DNA from: Actinomycetes bacterium
GTDB lineage: Bacteria > Actinomycetota > Actinomycetes > Mycobacteriales > Mycobacteriaceae
Assembly: GCA_022601135.1 (NCBI GenBank)
Contig: JAHZJB010000142.1
Location: 28,109 to 92,108 of the forward strand
Length of the DNA stretch: 64,000 bases
Direction of reading: 5' to 3'
In this document: positions 9,623 to 18,896 of the stretch, one piece after another
Position numbering within the stretch: position 1 is the first letter of the stretch
How the letters are laid out: every line of letters begins with the position of its first letter
Position numbers and translations under genes: made by a program
Notes under the pieces: generated by a model
Told to the model about the DNA's origin: nothing
The model's input: the letters and a program-made list of their open reading frames with translations, nothing else
Database searches by the model: none

Positions 9623-10891
9623 GTGACGGAGCGGCGACTCGCCGCGGTCGACGCGCAGACCTTCTGGATGTCGGCCGCGATCCCCAACGACCAGTTCCTG
9701 CTGTACGCATTCGAGGAAGGTTCGGCCGCCCTCGATCGCGCGCTGCGTGAAATCCAGGACAGGGCCCGGGTCTGTGCCGAGTTGAGCCTGCGCATCGTCG
9801 ACGACCGCTTCTGGGCCTACCCGCGCTGGGCCCGCTGCGGGGTCGGTCCGGAGCAATTCGCGGTGCACGAACCGGCCGAAGGGACGTGGGCCGGCTGCCT
9901 GGCCGCGGTGGCGGCGCTGGCGCAGAATCAGCTCGATCCGCGGGCGATGACCTGGCGGCTGCATGTGTTTCCCACCCTCGAAGGCGTGCCCGGGGCACGG
10001 CGCCGCGGAACGGTGGCCGTGCTACAGATTTGTCATGCGCTGGCCGACGGAGCCCGCTCCTCGGCCCTGGCGGGCTACCTGTTCGGCCGTGCGGGCACGG
10101 TACCGGGCTTGGTGCCGCAGCGGCAAACCGCGGGCCGATTTGCGCTGCGTGCGTTCTCGGCGGGACGTGCACACCGCACGTTGGTTCGCGAGACAGCCAG
10201 CGGGCTGATTCCCGATGCGGCGGTGTCGCGTCCGGTGCTTCGCACCAACGCGCGACCCTCGGGGCCTCGCCATTGCCGGACGGTGATCTGTGACCGTGGG
10301 CGTCTGCCGGGCCCGACGATCACCGTGGGGGTGCTGGCGAGGGTGTCGACGGCGCTATCCGGACACGTGCGCGAACTCGGCGACGACCCTTCCCAGCTGG
10401 GTGCCGAGGTTCCGATGTCCAAGTCCGGTCCGCGTCTGGCGAACAATCACTTCGGCAACATCGGCGTGAGCCTTCACCCGGATGTGGAGATCGAGAGCAG
10501 GGCCCACCGGATTGCCGGTGATCTGCGCCAACGGCGGCGGCGGGCCAACCACCCGGCGATGCGCGCACAGGACGAGGCTTTCGCGGCGATTCCCGCTCCG
10601 CTACTGCGCTGGGGCGTTTCACAATTCGACCCTGACGTCCGTTCGCCCACGGTGACCGGCAATACCGTGGTCTCCAGTGTCAACCGCGGTGCGCGGGACC
10701 TGCGGTTCGGCGCCGCCCCCGTGCTGTTCACGGCGGGCTTTCCCAGCCTGTCACCGATGATGGGTTTGACGCACGGCGTGCACGGTATCGGCGACGTGAT
10801 TGCGGTCAGCGTGCACGCGGCGCAGTCTGCGATCGTTGACTTCGACGCCTACCTGGAGCGGTTGGAACGCGAACTGCGAGGCGAGGTTTGA
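9623..10891 (+). CDS. WS/DGAT-like acyltransferase (condensation-domain fold)
   Basis: A 422-residue protein from GTG 9623; an upstream in-frame GTG at 9563 is possible, but family members begin close to the ERRLAAVDAQTFWM segment. It carries the acyltransferase HxxxDG motif (HALADG, about residue 143). The C-terminal part resembles the WS_DGAT C-terminal domain. Wax-ester synthase/diacylglycerol acyltransferases move acyl groups from CoA to alcohols or glycerides. The real acceptor cannot be told here. It sits on the same strand just after the lipid importer, so it may process imported lipids; this is inference. Confidence 0.6.
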   Translation: MTERRLAAVDAQTFWMSAAIPNDQFLLYAFEEGSAALDRALREIQDRARVCAELSLRIVDDRFWAYPRWARCGVGPEQFAVHEPAEGTWAGCLAAVAALAQNQLDPRAMTWRLHVFPTLEGVPGARRRGTVAVLQICHALADGARSSALAGYLFGRAGTVPGLVPQRQTAGRFALRAFSAGRAHRTLVRETASGLIPDAAVSRPVLRTNARPSGPRHCRTVICDRGRLPGPTITVGVLARVSTALSGHVRELGDDPSQLGAEVPMSKSGPRLANNHFGNIGVSLHPDVEIESRAHRIAGDLRQRRRRANHPAMRAQDEAFAAIPAPLLRWGVSQFDPDVRSPTVTGNTVVSSVNRGARDLRFGAAPVLFTAGFPSLSPMMGLTHGVHGIGDVIAVSVHAAQSAIVDFDAYLERLERELRGEV

Positions 10892-11009
10892 CCGCCGACC
10901 CCGGTCACGGCGATGGACTTCGACCGGGTCGCCACCCGCCTCGATCAGCGGTTCGCGGGGTTCGCTCACGTTCGCCACGGTGGCATCGCGGTGCTATACA
11001 GGACGTTGA

Positions 11010-11015
11010 TATAAC
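11010..11015 (+). promoter_or_regulatory. -10 element of a probable leaderless promoter for the carotenoid oxygenase gene
   Basis: TATAAC lies exactly six bases before ATG 11022 and is preceded by TTGA. That spacing places transcription initiation on the A of the start codon, the common leaderless arrangement in mycobacteria. No good -35 box is visible. It implies that the oxygenase gene has its own promoter and need not be read through from the mce operon. Confidence 0.5.
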
Positions 11016-11021
11016 ACCGTC

Positions 11022-12485
11022 ATGGGGGTCGCGATGGGCAACCGCTATCTCGAGGGGCCGTTCGCCCCGCTTGCCGAGGAGTTCACGCTCACCGATCTGG
11101 AAGTGGCGGGTCGCATCCCGGACTATCTCGACGGTCGATACCTGAGGAACGGGCCAAATCCCATCGGAGAGATCGATCCTGAGCTCTACCACTGGTTTGT
11201 CGGCGACGGAATGGTCCACGGCATCCGAATTCGGGGCGGGCGGGCCGAGTGGTACCGCAACCGCTGGGTCCGCGGTCCGCTCGCGGCCAGGGCGCTCGGT
11301 GAGCCGGTGCCCCCCGAGCATGCCTCGATATCGCAGATCGGCGCCAACACCAACGTGATCGGTCACGCAGGCAAAACGCTCGCGCTGGTCGAGGGCGGCG
11401 TCGCCAATTACGAACTGACCGACGAACTGGACACCGTCGGCATTTGTGACTTCGACGGGACCCTTGGCGGCGGATACACCGCCCACCCCAAACGCGACCC
11501 CGAAACCGGTGAACTGCACGCCGTTTCCTACAGCTTGCTGCGCGGAAACACGGTGCAGTACAGCGTGATCGGTGCCGACGGACGGGCCCGGCGCACCGTC
11601 GACATCGAGGTCAGCGGCAGCCCGATGATGCACGACTTCTCCCTGACCGAACGCTACGTGGTGTTCTACGACCTGCCGGTCACCTTCGACGCCCAGCAGG
11701 CAGCCACCATGACCGTGCCGCGTGGTCTGCGTCTGCCGGCTCAGTTGTTGTTGTCCGCGTTGATCGGCCGTGTGCGCATCCCTGATCCCATTGCCGCGCG
11801 CATACCGGTGGGCGGTCCGGTGGATCGTCGATTCCCGTACTCGTGGAACGCGGACTATCCCGCGCGGGTGGGCATCATGCCGCGGGAGGGGAATAATGCC
11901 GACGTGCGATGGTTCGACGTCGCACCGTGCTACGTGTTCCATCCGATGAACGCCTACGATTCGGACTCGCCGGCCGGAGACACGATCGTCCTCGATGTCA
12001 TCAGGCATCCCAAGATGTTCGACACCGATAACCGCGGCCCCAACGAGGGTCCGCCTACGCTGGACCGTTGGACCGTGGATCTCGCCGATGGAAAGGTGCG
12101 AGAGTCGCGCATCGATGACCGTGGCCAAGAGTTCCCGCGCATCGACGAACGGTTACTCGGTAAGCGTCATCGGTTCGGCTATGCGGCGTGTGTCGGCGAC
12201 GGCGCCGATGGCGGGAACACCTTGATCAAGCATGACTTGGTGGGCGGCAACACCGCAACGAGGGCTCTCGGCGCAGAAAAAGTGCTGGGGGAGTTCGTAT
12301 TCCACCCGTCTTCGGCCGCCGGCGCAGAAGACGATGGCGTGCTGATGGGCTATGTGTACGACCGGCCGACGGATCGCAGCGAGCTGGCGATTCTCGACGC
12401 GGGCAGTCTTGAGGATGTGGCTCGCATTCAGCTGCCGCACCGTGTTCCGGCGGGTTTTCACGGCAACTGGGTTCCTGCTGCCTGA
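11022..12485 (+). CDS. Carotenoid cleavage oxygenase (RPE65/lignostilbene dioxygenase family)
   Basis: A 487-residue protein of normal family length. The four iron-binding histidines of the seven-bladed propeller are recognisable in context: TAHPKRDP, MMHDFSLT, VFHPMNAYD, and the C-terminal GFHGNW. These enzymes split conjugated C=C bonds of carotenoids, apocarotenoids or stilbenes using Fe(II) and O2. ATG 11022 is chosen because of the -10 box six bases upstream; ATG 11034 is the alternative. It sits between two lipid-related genes and a DUF3556 gene. The substrate is unknown. Confidence 0.9.
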   Translation: MGVAMGNRYLEGPFAPLAEEFTLTDLEVAGRIPDYLDGRYLRNGPNPIGEIDPELYHWFVGDGMVHGIRIRGGRAEWYRNRWVRGPLAARALGEPVPPEHASISQIGANTNVIGHAGKTLALVEGGVANYELTDELDTVGICDFDGTLGGGYTAHPKRDPETGELHAVSYSLLRGNTVQYSVIGADGRARRTVDIEVSGSPMMHDFSLTERYVVFYDLPVTFDAQQAATMTVPRGLRLPAQLLLSALIGRVRIPDPIAARIPVGGPVDRRFPYSWNADYPARVGIMPREGNNADVRWFDVAPCYVFHPMNAYDSDSPAGDTIVLDVIRHPKMFDTDNRGPNEGPPTLDRWTVDLADGKVRESRIDDRGQEFPRIDERLLGKRHRFGYAACVGDGADGGNTLIKHDLVGGNTATRALGAEKVLGEFVFHPSSAAGAEDDGVLMGYVYDRPTDRSELAILDAGSLEDVARIQLPHRVPAGFHGNWVPAA

Positions 12486-12580
12486 GCGCGCCGCGGCTCG
12501 GTGAATGTGCCGTCTCATCCGGCAAGGGCGGTGTGTCGCGTATGAAACTGCCCAATCGGCACGTTCTAGTCTGGTGAGCC

Positions 12581-14335
12581 ATGGGGTTTCTCAAGCAAGA
12601 CGCGCCCGTCGTCGACTATGCGCAGTGGAGCAAGGGGACCCGTGCCGAGCGCATCGTCCCGATGGCACGGCACTGGGCCGAGGTCGGGTTCGGCACGCCC
12701 ATCGTGTTGCACCTGTTCTATGTCGCGAAGATTCTGCTCTATGTCGTGTTGGCCTGGCTGATAGCTGCGAACACCGACGGGATCGGTGATCAACCGGGTG
12801 GCTTCACGAATGTCGCCTCCTGGTACGCCGAGCCGATCGTCTACCAGAAGGTCGTGTTCTTCACCATGCTGTTCGAGGTCATCGGGCTCGGCTGCGGCTT
12901 CGGGCCGCTGAACAACAGGTTCTTCCCGCCGATGGGCTCGATCCTGTACTGGCTGCGGCCCGGAACGATCCGGTTGCCACCCTGGCCCGGTCGAGTACCG
13001 CTGACCAGTGGCGACTCCCGCACCCCGTTCGACGCGATGCTGTACGGCGCCCTCCTGGTGGTTCTACTGCTGGCGTTGTTCTCGGAGGGCACCGGCCCCA
13101 TACCCGAACTAGGTACCGAGGTCGGCGTGCTCCCGGTGTGGCAGACCGCGACGATCTTGGTTCTGCTGGTGGCGGCAGGTTTGCGCGACAAGGTGATCTT
13201 CCTGGCCGCCAGGGGTGAGGTCTACGGTGCGCTGGCGGTGTGCTTCCTGTTCAGCGGGGCCGACATCATCGTCGCCGCCAAACTCGTCTGCCTGGTCATC
13301 TGGTTGGGGGCGGCGACATCGAAGCTCAACAAGCATTTTCCGTTCGTCATCTCCACCATGATGAGCAACAATCCCGTGTTGCGGCCGCGATGGATCAAAC
13401 GGAAGTTCTTCGAGCGTTTTCCCGACGATCTGCGGCCGGGCCGGGCGTCGCGGTGGCTGGCGCACGTCTCCACCGCGATTGAGATGCTGGTGCCGCTGGT
13501 GCTGTTCTTCTCGCACGGCGGCTGGGTCACCGTGACCGCGGCGTTCGTGATGCTGTGCTTCCACTTCGGGATCCTGTCGGCCATTCCCATGGGTGTGCCG
13601 CTGGAGTGGAACGTCTTCATGATGTTCAGCGTGTTGGCACTTTTCGTCGGCCATGCCGGTATCGGGCTGGGCGACCTGGAGAGCCCGTGGCCGATCGTGC
13701 TGTTCGCCATCGTCGCGGGCACTGTCGTACTGGGAAACCTGTTCCCGCGGAAAGTATCCTTCCTGCCCGGCATGCGCTACTACGCGGGCAACTGGGACAC
13801 CAGCCTGTGGTGCATCAAGCCATCGGCGGATGCCAAGATCACGGAAGGAATCGTCGCGATCGCCAGCATGCCCGCCGCGCAGATGGAGAAGTTCTACGGC
13901 AGCCGAGAAACTGCTGAGATGTACCAGTACATGGGATACGCGTTCCGCTCGTTCAACACCCACGGTCGGGCCATGTTCACCCTGGCGCACCGGGCGATGG
14001 CCGGGCACGACGAGGCCGACTACGTGCTCACCGACGGTGAACGGATCTGCAGCACCGCGATCGGATGGAATTTCGGCGACGGGCACATGCACAACGAACA
14101 ACTGATCGCCGCGCTGCAGAAGCGATGCCACTTCGAACCCGGCGAGGTGCGGGTACTGCTCCTGGATGCGCAGCCCATTCACCGGCAGCGCCAGAAGTAC
14201 CGGTTGGTCGACGCCGCGACCGGAGAGTTCGAACGGGGCTACCTTCTGGTTGCCGACATGGTCACCCGCCAGCCCTGGGACGACACTGTGCCGGTGCAGG
14301 TGACCTGGCAGCGGGGCGGCGCCGAGTCGAATTGA
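12581..14335 (+). CDS. DUF3556 family polytopic membrane protein
   Basis: A 584-residue protein with about eight to ten hydrophobic helices in residues 45-400 and a soluble C-terminal portion of about 180 residues. The beginning (GFLKQDAPVVDYAQW) and overall build match the actinobacterial DUF3556 family, whose function is not known to me. ATG 12581 follows a 95-base gap. It lies downstream of the carotenoid oxygenase and near the mce operon, so a role in lipid or isoprenoid handling is plausible but unproven. Confidence 0.8.
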   Translation: MGFLKQDAPVVDYAQWSKGTRAERIVPMARHWAEVGFGTPIVLHLFYVAKILLYVVLAWLIAANTDGIGDQPGGFTNVASWYAEPIVYQKVVFFTMLFEVIGLGCGFGPLNNRFFPPMGSILYWLRPGTIRLPPWPGRVPLTSGDSRTPFDAMLYGALLVVLLLALFSEGTGPIPELGTEVGVLPVWQTATILVLLVAAGLRDKVIFLAARGEVYGALAVCFLFSGADIIVAAKLVCLVIWLGAATSKLNKHFPFVISTMMSNNPVLRPRWIKRKFFERFPDDLRPGRASRWLAHVSTAIEMLVPLVLFFSHGGWVTVTAAFVMLCFHFGILSAIPMGVPLEWNVFMMFSVLALFVGHAGIGLGDLESPWPIVLFAIVAGTVVLGNLFPRKVSFLPGMRYYAGNWDTSLWCIKPSADAKITEGIVAIASMPAAQMEKFYGSRETAEMYQYMGYAFRSFNTHGRAMFTLAHRAMAGHDEADYVLTDGERICSTAIGWNFGDGHMHNEQLIAALQKRCHFEPGEVRVLLLDAQPIHRQRQKYRLVDAATGEFERGYLLVADMVTRQPWDDTVPVQVTWQRGGAESN

Positions 14336-14366
14336 CCCCGGTTCGATTGCCGCGAGGGCTGTTCGG

Positions 14367-15158
14367 TCAGCCCATTACGTCACGGACCGGAACGTTCTCC
14401 AGGCCGGTCAACAACAACTCCCGGGACGTGTCGAGGTGCCTGCGCCAATGCGCTTCCGCGCCGTCGGCGTCGCCGGCACGCAGGAACTGCATCAGCTTGC
14501 GGTAGGAGCGCATCAGCTTGTCGTAGTCGGCTTTGGATACCGGCCCCCGCTCGTTGACCACGAACGCGGTATGGCTGACCGTGAGCTCGTGCAGCATTCC
14601 GGCGATGATGCTGAGCGTCGCGTTCCCGGACAGTTGGACCACCCGCAGGTGAAACGCCCCGGTTGTCTCGGCCAGCCGACCCGACTGCCAGCCGTCGGAG
14701 ACGAGCTCGTGCAGCAGTCGATCGAGCTCGTCGAAAGCGTCCGCCGATCCTGATTCGGCGAGCAGTCGGGCGGCCATGGGTTCGATGCCGGCCTTCGCTG
14801 TCAGCAGGTCAGCGATCGTCGCACCGGACAACTCAAGAAGCAGGCCGGCCGGGCGGGCCACGACCTCCGGGCCGGGCACCCGCACGCGGGCACCGGTGCG
14901 GGAGCCGCGGCGCACCTCGACGAGGCGTTCGGACTCCAGGACGCGCACGGCCTCCCGCAAGGTGGGCCGGCTGACTCCGAAGTGCGCCATCAGCTCGGCC
15001 TCGTTGGGTAGGAAGTCGCCGTCGGTGAGCTTCCCGTCGACCACCATGCGGCGCAGGGTTCCCGCGACCAGTTCTGCGGTCTTGGGGGAGCGGACGGCGG
15101 TGCGCGACGAGGCCGAGTCCAGACCGATCATCGGGGCCAGCGGAGTGTCTCGAGCCAC
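14367..15158 (-). CDS. GntR-family transcriptional regulator, FadR subfamily
   Basis: A 263-residue protein. It has an N-terminal winged helix-turn-helix (about residues 25-95; FGVSRPTLREAVRVLE is the recognition part) and a C-terminal all-helical FCD ligand-binding domain with His residues near 168, 190 and 240 that could bind a metal. FadR-type regulators often control fatty-acid or organic-acid degradation. It is convergent with the DUF3556 gene (31-base gap) and divergent from the thiolase gene, with palindromic sites between. It probably represses the thiolase/hydratase pair and itself. Confidence 0.87.
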   Translation of the reverse strand: MARDTPLAPMIGLDSASSRTAVRSPKTAELVAGTLRRMVVDGKLTDGDFLPNEAELMAHFGVSRPTLREAVRVLESERLVEVRRGSRTGARVRVPGPEVVARPAGLLLELSGATIADLLTAKAGIEPMAARLLAESGSADAFDELDRLLHELVSDGWQSGRLAETTGAFHLRVVQLSGNATLSIIAGMLHELTVSHTAFVVNERGPVSKADYDKLMRSYRKLMQFLRAGDADGAEAHWRRHLDTSRELLLTGLENVPVRDVMG

Positions 15159-15331
15159 GGTAACTCCTCCAACGATCGACCCGACGCCGCCTCAGCAGCT
15201 ATACAACTCAGTAAACCATGTCAGTTCGGGGACCCGGCACCTATCGTATCGATGCAGGTCGCTGGCCGTTGCCACGCCTCCGAGTTGCCGGAGCGGACAG
15301 CCGGACACCCGGCGGCCAGCAGGTTGACCTA

Positions 15332-15350
15332 GTAAACCTAGTACGTTTAC
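15332..15350. promoter_or_regulatory. Palindromic operator candidate between the FadR regulator and thiolase
   Basis: Arms GTAAAC and GTTTAC form a perfect 6-base inverted repeat with a 7-base spacer. It overlaps a direct repeat of CCTAGTA (15328-15334 and 15337-15343), and TTGACC at 15324-15329 could be a -35 box. A further GTAAAC half-site lies at 15211-15216, close to the regulator start. The position fits an operator used by the adjacent FadR-type regulator. Confidence 0.5.
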
Positions 15351-15384
15351 GTTCGAGGTAACCAATCATGGAAGGAGAAGTCCC

Positions 15385-16539
15385 ATGGCTGAAGCCGTCA
15401 TCGTTGAGGCTGTTCGGTCGCCGGTCGGTAAACGCAACGGCGGGCTGTCCGGAGTACATTCCGGCGAGCTGTCCGCGCAGGTGCTCAATGGTCTGGTCGA
15501 GCGCGCGGGTGTCGACCCGGCAATCGTTGACGACGTCATCTGGGGTTGCGTCATACAGGCCGGGGAGCAAGCGCTCGACATCGCGCGCACCGCGGTGCTC
15601 GCGGCAGGGTGGCCGGAATCGGTGCCCGGGGTGACGGTGGACCGGCAGTGCGGATCCAGCCAACAGTCGGTGCATTTCGCTGCCGCGGGCGTGGTCGCCG
15701 GTCACTACGACGTCGTGGTCGCCGGCGGGGTGGAATCCATGTCACGCACACCGATGGGCGCGTCGTTGGCCAACGGCGGGCACCCCTACCCGGAGGCATT
15801 CCGCAGTCGCTACAGTCAGACGCCCAACCAGGGCATCGGCGCCGAAATGATCGCCGAACAATGGGGTCTGAGCCGAACCGCTTTGGATGAATTCTCCCTC
15901 GGGTCGCACGAGAAAGCAGCTGCTGCACAGGATTCCGGCGCCTTCGAGGATCAGATCGTCGCCATCAGGCCAACGGATGAGGCCCGTGACTCCATCGTTC
16001 TGAAGGACGAAGGCATCCGCCGCGGCGGCACCCTCGAATCGATCGGCAAGATCAAGCCGGCCTTCAAAGAGGACGGCGTGATCCACGCGGGCAACAGTTC
16101 GCAGATCTCTGACGGTGCGGCGGCGTTGCTGTTCATGTCTGCCGAGAAGGCGAAGTCGCTGGGCGTCAAGCCACTGGCGAAGGTCCACACCGCGGTACTT
16201 GCCGGAGCCGACCCGGTCATCATGTTGACCGCACCGATCCCGGCTACGCAGAAGGCACTGCGGCGCGCCGGCCTCTCGATCGAGGAGATCGGTGTGTTCG
16301 AGGTCAACGAGGCCTTCGCGCCCGTACCGCTGGCATGGCTGAACGACATCGGCGCCGACGAGAAGGCTCTCAACCCCAACGGTGGCGCGATCGCGTTGGG
16401 TCATCCGTTGGGCGCTTCGGGTGCCCGCATCATGACCACGATGCTTTACCACATGCGGGACAAAGGAATTCAGTACGGTCTGCAAACGATGTGCGAGGGC
16501 GGTGGCCAAGCCAACGCCACCATCCTGGAGTTGCTATGA
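15385..16539 (+). CDS. Acetyl-CoA acetyltransferase / 3-ketoacyl-CoA thiolase
   Basis: A 384-residue thiolase with all catalytic elements: nucleophile Cys89 (DRQCGSS), the NEAFA segment, His340 in GHPLGASGAR and Cys370 in CEGGGQ. It cleaves a 3-ketoacyl-CoA with CoA to give acetyl- or propionyl-CoA plus a shortened acyl-CoA, or runs in reverse. ATG 15385 follows a strong GGAAGGAGA ribosome site. The stop overlaps the next start (ATGA), so it is coupled to an enoyl-CoA hydratase. This pair looks like part of a beta-oxidation-type route. Confidence 0.93.
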   Translation: MAEAVIVEAVRSPVGKRNGGLSGVHSGELSAQVLNGLVERAGVDPAIVDDVIWGCVIQAGEQALDIARTAVLAAGWPESVPGVTVDRQCGSSQQSVHFAAAGVVAGHYDVVVAGGVESMSRTPMGASLANGGHPYPEAFRSRYSQTPNQGIGAEMIAEQWGLSRTALDEFSLGSHEKAAAAQDSGAFEDQIVAIRPTDEARDSIVLKDEGIRRGGTLESIGKIKPAFKEDGVIHAGNSSQISDGAAALLFMSAEKAKSLGVKPLAKVHTAVLAGADPVIMLTAPIPATQKALRRAGLSIEEIGVFEVNEAFAPVPLAWLNDIGADEKALNPNGGAIALGHPLGASGARIMTTMLYHMRDKGIQYGLQTMCEGGGQANATILELL

Positions 16540-17339
16540 CCGAAAAGGACGGGGCGGCACCCGCGGCATTGGCGCAGCGACGGGACAACATCATGGTCAT
16601 CACCATCAACCGGCCTGAGGCGCGCAACGCCATCAACGGCGCGGTGAGCATCGCACTGGGTGACGCGATGGCCGAAGCGCAGCGGCACCCGGATATCTGG
16701 GCTGTCGTGATCACCGGTGCCGGGGATAAGTCCTTCTGCGCCGGCGCAGATCTCAAGGCGCTGTCCAAGGGTGAGAACATCGGTCACCCCGATCATCCCA
16801 AGTGGGGCTTCGCCGGCTACGTGCGTCATTTCATCGACAAGCCCACGATCGCCGCGGTCAACGGCACGGCGCTGGGCGGCGGTACCGAACTCGCGCTGGC
16901 CAGCGACCTCGTCGTGGCCGGCGAGAGCGCGAAATTCGGTCTACCGGAGGTAAAGCGGGGACTGATCGCCGCCGCCGGCGGTGTCTTCCGGATGGTCGAC
17001 CAACTGCCTCGCAAGATCGCGCTGGAGATGATGTTCACCGGCGAACCGATTACCTCTGCCGAGGCTCTCAGGTGGGGACTGATCAACGAGGTGGTTCCGG
17101 ACGGCACCGAACTCGAGGCGGCGGTCGCGCTGGCTCAGCGCATCACGGTCAACGCGCCACTGGCTGTGCAGGCCAGCAAGCGGGTGGCCGTCGGGGCCGA
17201 CAAGGGTGTCGTGGCCGCCGACGAGCCGGGGTGGGCGCGGACCATGCGTGAGGTGGCGACGGTGTTCGCGACCGAAGACGCCCGGGAAGGTCCGCTGGCG
17301 TTCGCGCAAAAGCGTCCGCCGGTATGGAAAGCCAAGTAA
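16536..17339 (+). CDS. Enoyl-CoA hydratase/isomerase (crotonase family)
   Basis: A 267-residue crotonase-fold protein from ATG 16536, which overlaps the thiolase stop; the frame is open upstream, but that part lies inside the thiolase gene. The oxyanion-hole segments are visible: FCAGADLKAL (about residue 68) and GTALGGGTELALASDL (about 110). The VKRGLIAAAGG stretch has Lys-Arg-Gly where hydratases have a catalytic Glu, so the exact reaction (hydratase, isomerase or other) is open. It works with the thiolase in CoA-thioester breakdown. Confidence 0.88.
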   Translation: MTEKDGAAPAALAQRRDNIMVITINRPEARNAINGAVSIALGDAMAEAQRHPDIWAVVITGAGDKSFCAGADLKALSKGENIGHPDHPKWGFAGYVRHFIDKPTIAAVNGTALGGGTELALASDLVVAGESAKFGLPEVKRGLIAAAGGVFRMVDQLPRKIALEMMFTGEPITSAEALRWGLINEVVPDGTELEAAVALAQRITVNAPLAVQASKRVAVGADKGVVAADEPGWARTMREVATVFATEDAREGPLAFAQKRPPVWKAK

Positions 17340-17385
17340 GCGTGCTCGGCAGCCAGGGCCGCGCTCGGGCCGGCAGGCGTGGCTT

Positions 17386-18138
17386 CTAACCGGTTGGTGC
17401 CTCGGCGTCCGCTGCGGGCGCTTCCGCGGCCGCCGGCGCAGTGGTCGTCTCGGCAGTCGTCGTGGTCGTCGTGGTTGTCGGGGTCGTCGGGGTTGTCGGG
17501 GTTGCGCTGGTCGTCGCCGGGGTGATCGGCGCCGGCGCCTTGGCTGGGTCGAGGACCTCATCGATCAGATAGATCATGGCGTTCTTCGCCTGGATCCCGC
17601 CACAGACGACCTTGGCGGTCTCGTTGACCGCGACGTCACCTCCGGAGCCGGTCACTTCGATCTCTTCGCCTTGCTGGGTCGGTCGCTGCCCCTTGACGTC
17701 GTCCGGGCCCAACAGGCCGAGGAAGACGTGGTAGTACATCAGGCTGGTCAGCGCGGCCGGATCGGTGCGCAACATCTCGAGCAGTTCGGGCGGCAGCGCC
17801 GCGAACGCCTCGTTGGTGGGCGCGAACACCACATACGGGCCGTTGTCGAGCACGGGAACGATGTTGACGGCAGGGTTGAGTTGGCCCGAGATGGCGGCGT
17901 TGAATGCGCTGGCTTCGGGGATGCTGGCCAACGCGGCGCCGACCGGCAGCTTGGCCAGGTTCTTCCAGTTCGGCATCGCCTCTTTGAAGTCGCCGCAGTC
18001 CGGGCCCTGAGGATCGGGGATCTCGGCCACCGGAGTAGTTGTCGGTTCGGCTTGGGCGCTGACCGCGAGCGGAACGGACAGGGCGATCGCTGCGGCGCCC
18101 ACAGCCACTCCGATGGCTTTACTGGTACGAGTCTTCAC
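17386..18138 (-). CDS. Secreted FAS1 (fasciclin) domain protein, MPT70/MPT83-like
   Basis: A 250-residue protein. I choose GTG 18138 because GAGGAG precedes it and it gives a clean signal peptide ending near VSAQA; a start at 18231 would add 31 non-signal residues. One FAS1 domain follows, with the typical FAPTNEAFAALP and YHVFLGLLG motifs. The C-terminus is a Thr/Pro/Ala-rich tail including eight consecutive Thr codons. FAS1 proteins are cell-surface adhesion or glycolipid-binding proteins. It resembles the MPT70 family but has a longer, probably O-mannosylated tail. Confidence 0.85.
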   Translation of the reverse strand: MKTRTSKAIGVAVGAAAIALSVPLAVSAQAEPTTTPVAEIPDPQGPDCGDFKEAMPNWKNLAKLPVGAALASIPEASAFNAAISGQLNPAVNIVPVLDNGPYVVFAPTNEAFAALPPELLEMLRTDPAALTSLMYYHVFLGLLGPDDVKGQRPTQQGEEIEVTGSGGDVAVNETAKVVCGGIQAKNAMIYLIDEVLDPAKAPAPITPATTSATPTTPTTPTTTTTTTTAETTTAPAAAEAPAADAEAPTG

Positions 18139-18332
18139 GTTCGGCTCCTCATCCTCGTCAGGTCGCCTGGCATGGTATGCGCAGGAATTGGTCACGGCCA
18201 AGTTGAGAAGTTGTCGTTTCGGCGCCGTCAAATGTTACTCGCAACCGTCTGAACTGTGCTTTTCCTTTCACAGGTGAATCGCCTCACCCTGGGCTCCCGT
18301 CACCGCCCGGTTCCGGTTCTACGATGGCGGCC

Positions 18333-18896
18333 ATGCCCGAGCCACTGATCCTCCCCATCGCCGGGCGCCAGCCCCAGCTGCACCCGCAGAGTTGGGTGGC
18401 GCCGAATGCCACGCTGCTCGGACAGGTCGTCCTGTCGGCCGGGTCGAGCGTCTGGTACGGGGTGGTCCTGCGGGCCGAGACAGAGCCCATCGAGATCGGG
18501 ACGGGAACCAACATTCAGGACGGCGTCACGATCCACGTCGACCCAGGCTTCCCGGCTCGGGTCGGTACCGGCGTCACCGTCGGGCACAACGCGGTGCTGC
18601 ACGGATGCACCGTCCAGGACGACTCACTGGTCGGCATGGGTGCGGTGGTCCTCAACGGCGCCGTCATCGGTGCAGGCTCGCTGATCGCGGCCGGTGCGGT
18701 GGTGCCGCAGGGGGTGGTCATACCGCCGCGCTCGATGGTGGCCGGGGTGCCGGCCAAGGTGCGTCGCGAGCTCAGCGAAGACGAGTACTCCAATATCCGC
18801 ACCAACGCGCTGTTGTACCAACAACTGGTCGAACTGCATCGTGATCGGCGTGGGGCAGGTTCCGGACCGCCGGGCCCGGATACAGACGTACGGTGA
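18333..18896 (+). CDS. Gamma-carbonic-anhydrase-like hexapeptide-repeat protein
   Basis: A 187-residue protein built of left-handed beta-helix hexapeptide repeats. His residues at the gamma-carbonic anhydrase zinc positions are present (TIHVDPG; VGHNAVLHGC). Members include YrdA/PaaY-type proteins, whose true activity is often uncertain. ATG 18324 is also possible; I prefer ATG 18333 because TACGAT (18320-18325) lies seven bases before it, fitting a leaderless promoter. Its stop overlaps the next gene's start (GTGA). Confidence 0.82.
   Translation: MPEPLILPIAGRQPQLHPQSWVAPNATLLGQVVLSAGSSVWYGVVLRAETEPIEIGTGTNIQDGVTIHVDPGFPARVGTGVTVGHNAVLHGCTVQDDSLVGMGAVVLNGAVIGAGSLIAAGAVVPQGVVIPPRSMVAGVPAKVRRELSEDEYSNIRTNALLYQQLVELHRDRRGAGSGPPGPDTDVR

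Noticed and set aside
13109..14182. Minus-strand open frame of 357 codons within the DUF3556 gene
   Set aside because: The composition is Arg/His/Gln-rich with no start context, and the plus frame is a well-formed membrane protein.
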